64,000 nt of DNA, from the NCBI GenBank assembly GCA_037577475.1, contig CM075197.1, positions 19,852,650-19,916,649 of the forward strand, given 5' to 3'. The DNA comes from Chaunax sp. Z400 (taxonomy: Eukaryota; Chordata; Actinopteri; Lophiiformes; Chaunacidae). The position numbers were made by a program, and so were the translations under genes. Numbering within the stretch: position 1 is the first letter of the stretch; each line of letters opens with the position of its first letter. Shown here one piece after another: positions 60,901 to 64,000 of the stretch. Below the pieces are notes generated by a model. That model saw only the letters and a list, made by a program, of their open reading frames with translations. It had not been told where the DNA came from and ran no database searches.

Positions 60901-63900
60901 CTGTTGCTCCTACACCAGGTGTTGAGGCCATAAACAGGAGGTCCAAGCAGGGAGCAACACCTGGGAATAATAAACTCTTTATGCAGACAATGGTTCAATC
61001 TCAGGGCTGAAACACAGCAAAAAGATGTCAAACCTTCTGCATGTGGAACATAAGCTTTACAACAATGACTAGTTCCGTTTAACCACAATCTGATCTGACC
61101 GCATCTGACTGCTTCTTAATGGTTATTGGTAACAACAGACCTTGAATAATGCATGTTTCAGAAATATGTTCCTGAAGTCTGCAAACAATTCCCAGAATAA
61201 TGAGTTACTCCAGCAGCTCTGGCATGGAAGTAAACGAGCAGCAGTGCTTTGTGGTGTTATTTGGGACCAATGCGTTAAACTAAGGTGATTTGCCACATTT
61301 TCCATGGCTGTCGTGATTTAAAATCACATGTTCCTAACCTTAGATTTTATTCATATTGTGCACATAGAGCTCTGCAGCCTCTCAGAAATCCAGCGTCCCT
61401 TAAGCCAGATAAGAATTCAACAGATAGAGAAAATGACTGAATAAACAGAGGGTTGTCCTGAGGCCAACTGGTGTAACTTTTGCCTGTGTGTCCACCACAG
61501 TTGAGTCATTGATTGCGAGAGGGGAAACGATTTGGATTTCACATGCTTCTGTGATGTTGATATCCATCAGTGGATCATGAGGGAAATTAGAAACACACAG
61601 TTTTCTCCAAGCAATAACAGTAACAAGTCCTCTAATAGAGCCTGACTTCATCGTCAGTAAATCTGCACAAGCGCTCCCATTGTCTTCCAAACAAGGATGT
61701 ACCATAATCAAAATCATGAGCTTATAAACGTCAGTGAAATGCTGCATGCTGGGGAAATGCAATGCAAAGCAATGCAATGAGGGAAAGTACTCACAGTTTA
61801 CAATAGGAGTCAATGTATGTATTACTTACCTAGCTTTAAGGAGGATAGGATGTGTATACATAAAACCACATTAAAGCATTATATTGTGACCAGTGCTATA
61901 GACGACCTGGCCATGCTCTGTAAGAACTGATTCTCTACTGCCCCCTCTACTCCATAATCATTAACTTGGGCAAACTGATGTGGGTTCCACTTAATCTCAT
62001 AATAACCAGAACAGTGGAAAGTGCAAAGAGGTCCTTCCTAATATCACACCAAACTGAGTCAATGAGGGAGCAGCCCCCCCCCCCCTCTCCTCTCCTCTAA
62101 AAGGCTACCATTGTATGTGCAGGATCACCATGGATACTGGCGATGAACTGTAAGCCTTTACGAATTATTAGCATTCCTCTCTACCCCGTGCACTGTAGCA
62201 AAGCTGCTCGCTTTACCATCAATCCGCCTTGAGAGAAACAACATTTCTTTCATTAGAAACTACAGGAATTTCCATCTGGCTGGGAATTAATTAAAGTCGA
62301 ATTATGGGCTGCAGCAATATTGGGCTACCCAGACAAATTCAACAACACCCATGGAGGGGAAGAGTGAATACGGCCTGGGTAATGAGTATAGAGGCTAGCA
62401 AGGCTGCTATGAGGAAAGAGAGAGATAAGACAAATAATGTGATCATTGATGGATCAATGTTTCACAGTTGATCCTCATAGTGGTTGAAGTTATTCTGTAC
62501 TAAACGACAAGCAGGCAAGGGTTTATTTATAAGAGCGATGACAACAGATACAATAATTTAAAAAAAGTGTAGCTTTAAATTTAAATGTCCTCAAAGCTAG
62601 TGTCCCATTTCCTAATTGTGAGTAAAACTACATCATGTTTACATTTAAATAGTTTTCAGTCATGGCTAGTTAGAAGTTTCCATATTGTTACTAATCAAGT
62701 GATCCACTTGAAAACAGCTGCCTGGAAAATTGAAAATATAAGAAAGTGTAGAACTATTTTAATTTTTTTTTTTTTTAAAGGGGAAACATCTGAATGCATA
62801 CAAAACTGGCACCAAGCTGTACAATTATATGAATTTAAATTACGTTACTGTGTATATATCGATATTGATCTCGGCACGCCATGTCAATTTCAAAGTCAAA
62901 TACATTTAGATTGTAGAACAAAGTTTTAAAGATGTTCCGATTTCTAAAATGCATCCAGAGGAGAGAGGAGCAAAGGGAGAGGAGGCTTGCCAGAGGAGCT
63001 GTGAGCGATGATCCACAGGTGTGTCCTCTGCAGAAGTCTTGACAGGTGAGACATGTCCAATATATGAATTATGGGGAGAGCAGGACTCCACAAAGTGTTC
63101 CTTTTGTATTAGTTATTCAAGATGCGTGATCAAATATGACAACACACATGATTCAAAGAACCTCTGAAACACCAAAACCAAACGGATGAGATAAAGATTG
63201 ATATTTTTCATACCAATTTTGTGAGTCCATTTCAGTCTCCATGGGAAAGGATCATCTTTATTAAATTTATCATATTACAGTAAGATGCAATGCAATATAG
63301 TGGTTATTAGCCTTAGGAGTTACTGCAATTTATGATACATAATCTGAAATCACTTAATTCTAAAATAATGGAGCAATTGTGTCTATGTTTATTGGGTAGC
63401 TGGCTGAGACAATGTGGCTACTATCACACTCAGATGGGAACACCTCAGCCAATCGTGACAGAACAGACTCTGTTACACAGGCAACCAGGGAGGCTCCACT
63501 ATCAGGTGTGGTACTCCTCCAGTCTCTGGGACCTCCACCGATGCAGAAAAAGTAGGTCTGCACGGGACCCAAGGGGAAGCAAGGTCCCGCTGACATTCCA
63601 TTGTTTGTGCCAAAACTGCTAAATGGCCACCATTTCCCTTGAGGGTACGTGAACTACAGTTTCAGTTTCACTAGTCTTTGTTGTTCCAGGTACAAACAAC
63701 AAGGAAAGAGCTAAACTGAAAACATTTCAGTCTCACAACAAGTCTCACTAGACTGTGATCTAAACGAGACATGAGTTAAGAGAGGAGTTAAGAGAGGAGT
63801 TAAGGACAGGAAAACTATAATGAAAGCTTTACACAGATGTGTTTTAGGTTGATCTTTAAATAACAGAAACAGGAAATGAATGTTTTTTTTCTCCATTTAT

Positions 63901-64000
63901 TATCACGTACAAATATCTGCTTGTTATTCATTTCAATTGTTAGTTTTGGCAGATGACAAACATGCACAGGATACCTTCAAAAGTGCAGCACTCTATTCTA
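54961..64000. other. Right end of window, no gene supported
   Basis: No splice-supported coding exon, RNA gene or complete mobile element could be identified. The longest frame (61813-61400 minus, 137 codons) shows no known motif. A GC-richer block at 58740-59200 has overlapping frames on both strands but none convincing. Confidence 0.35.
60240..60500. other. Low-repeat block with a short direct duplication
   Basis: Non-repetitive sequence (such as 'gtggcaatttccaaggcaga') leads into two copies of 'ctgctatttctatca(a/g)tcatataattatca' separated by five bases (about 60426-60490). It looks like a candidate non-coding conserved or regulatory block only by its texture; conservation cannot be judged from here. 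Confidence 0.2.

Noticed and set aside
61400..61813. 137-codon minus-strand ORF
   Set aside because: No known motif, no splice context and no paralogue in the window; a frame of this length is expected by chance in this much sequence.

Overview
This is a nuclear genomic window from a ray-finned fish, probably a percomorph teleost. The evidence is compact GT-AG introns, long CA/GT microsatellites, a Tc1-type palindromic MITE, an L2 LINE tail, an L1 ORF2 fragment and several short repeat families I recognise as common in teleost genomes. No bacterial, viral or CRISPR-like content was seen. Most open reading frames of 60-160 codons here are chance ORFs.

Region 1 (1-17377) is a tandem array of acsf2 genes (mitochondrial-type medium-chain acyl-CoA synthetase family member 2), all on the minus strand. 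Two complete 16-exon copies can be assembled by hand: copy A (CDS span 2340-8519) and copy B (CDS span 10295-16759). Every coding exon has the same length in both copies (1827 nt, 608 codons plus stop), and all introns are GT-AG. The unit junction also occurs near position 74, so a third unit should lie just left of the window. The copies differ by independent intronic insertions: a 20-bp minisatellite and half of a long-arm inverted element in A; a 387-bp MITE, an L2 LINE with a nested insert and Tc1-like fragments in or beside B.

Region 2 (17378-29500) is intergenic and repeat-rich. It holds one small candidate coding exon of unknown identity (18345-18468, plus strand), a nested transposon cluster (23285-24800), a long-armed inverted-repeat element (25955-26915) and two large microsatellites.

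Region 3 (29514-36110) is metrnl (meteorin-like), minus strand, complete in four coding exons. It encodes a 286-residue secreted protein with a signal peptide and the family's cysteine pattern. Its promoter side carries an inverted CCAAT box and a TGACGTGG element.

Region 4 (36111-64000) has no gene I can support. It contains decayed repeats, microsatellites and otherwise featureless sequence, and could be intergenic or part of a large intron.

acsf2 and metrnl lie in the same orientation. The sequence gives no evidence that they act together; one activates fatty acids in mitochondria and the other is a secreted factor.
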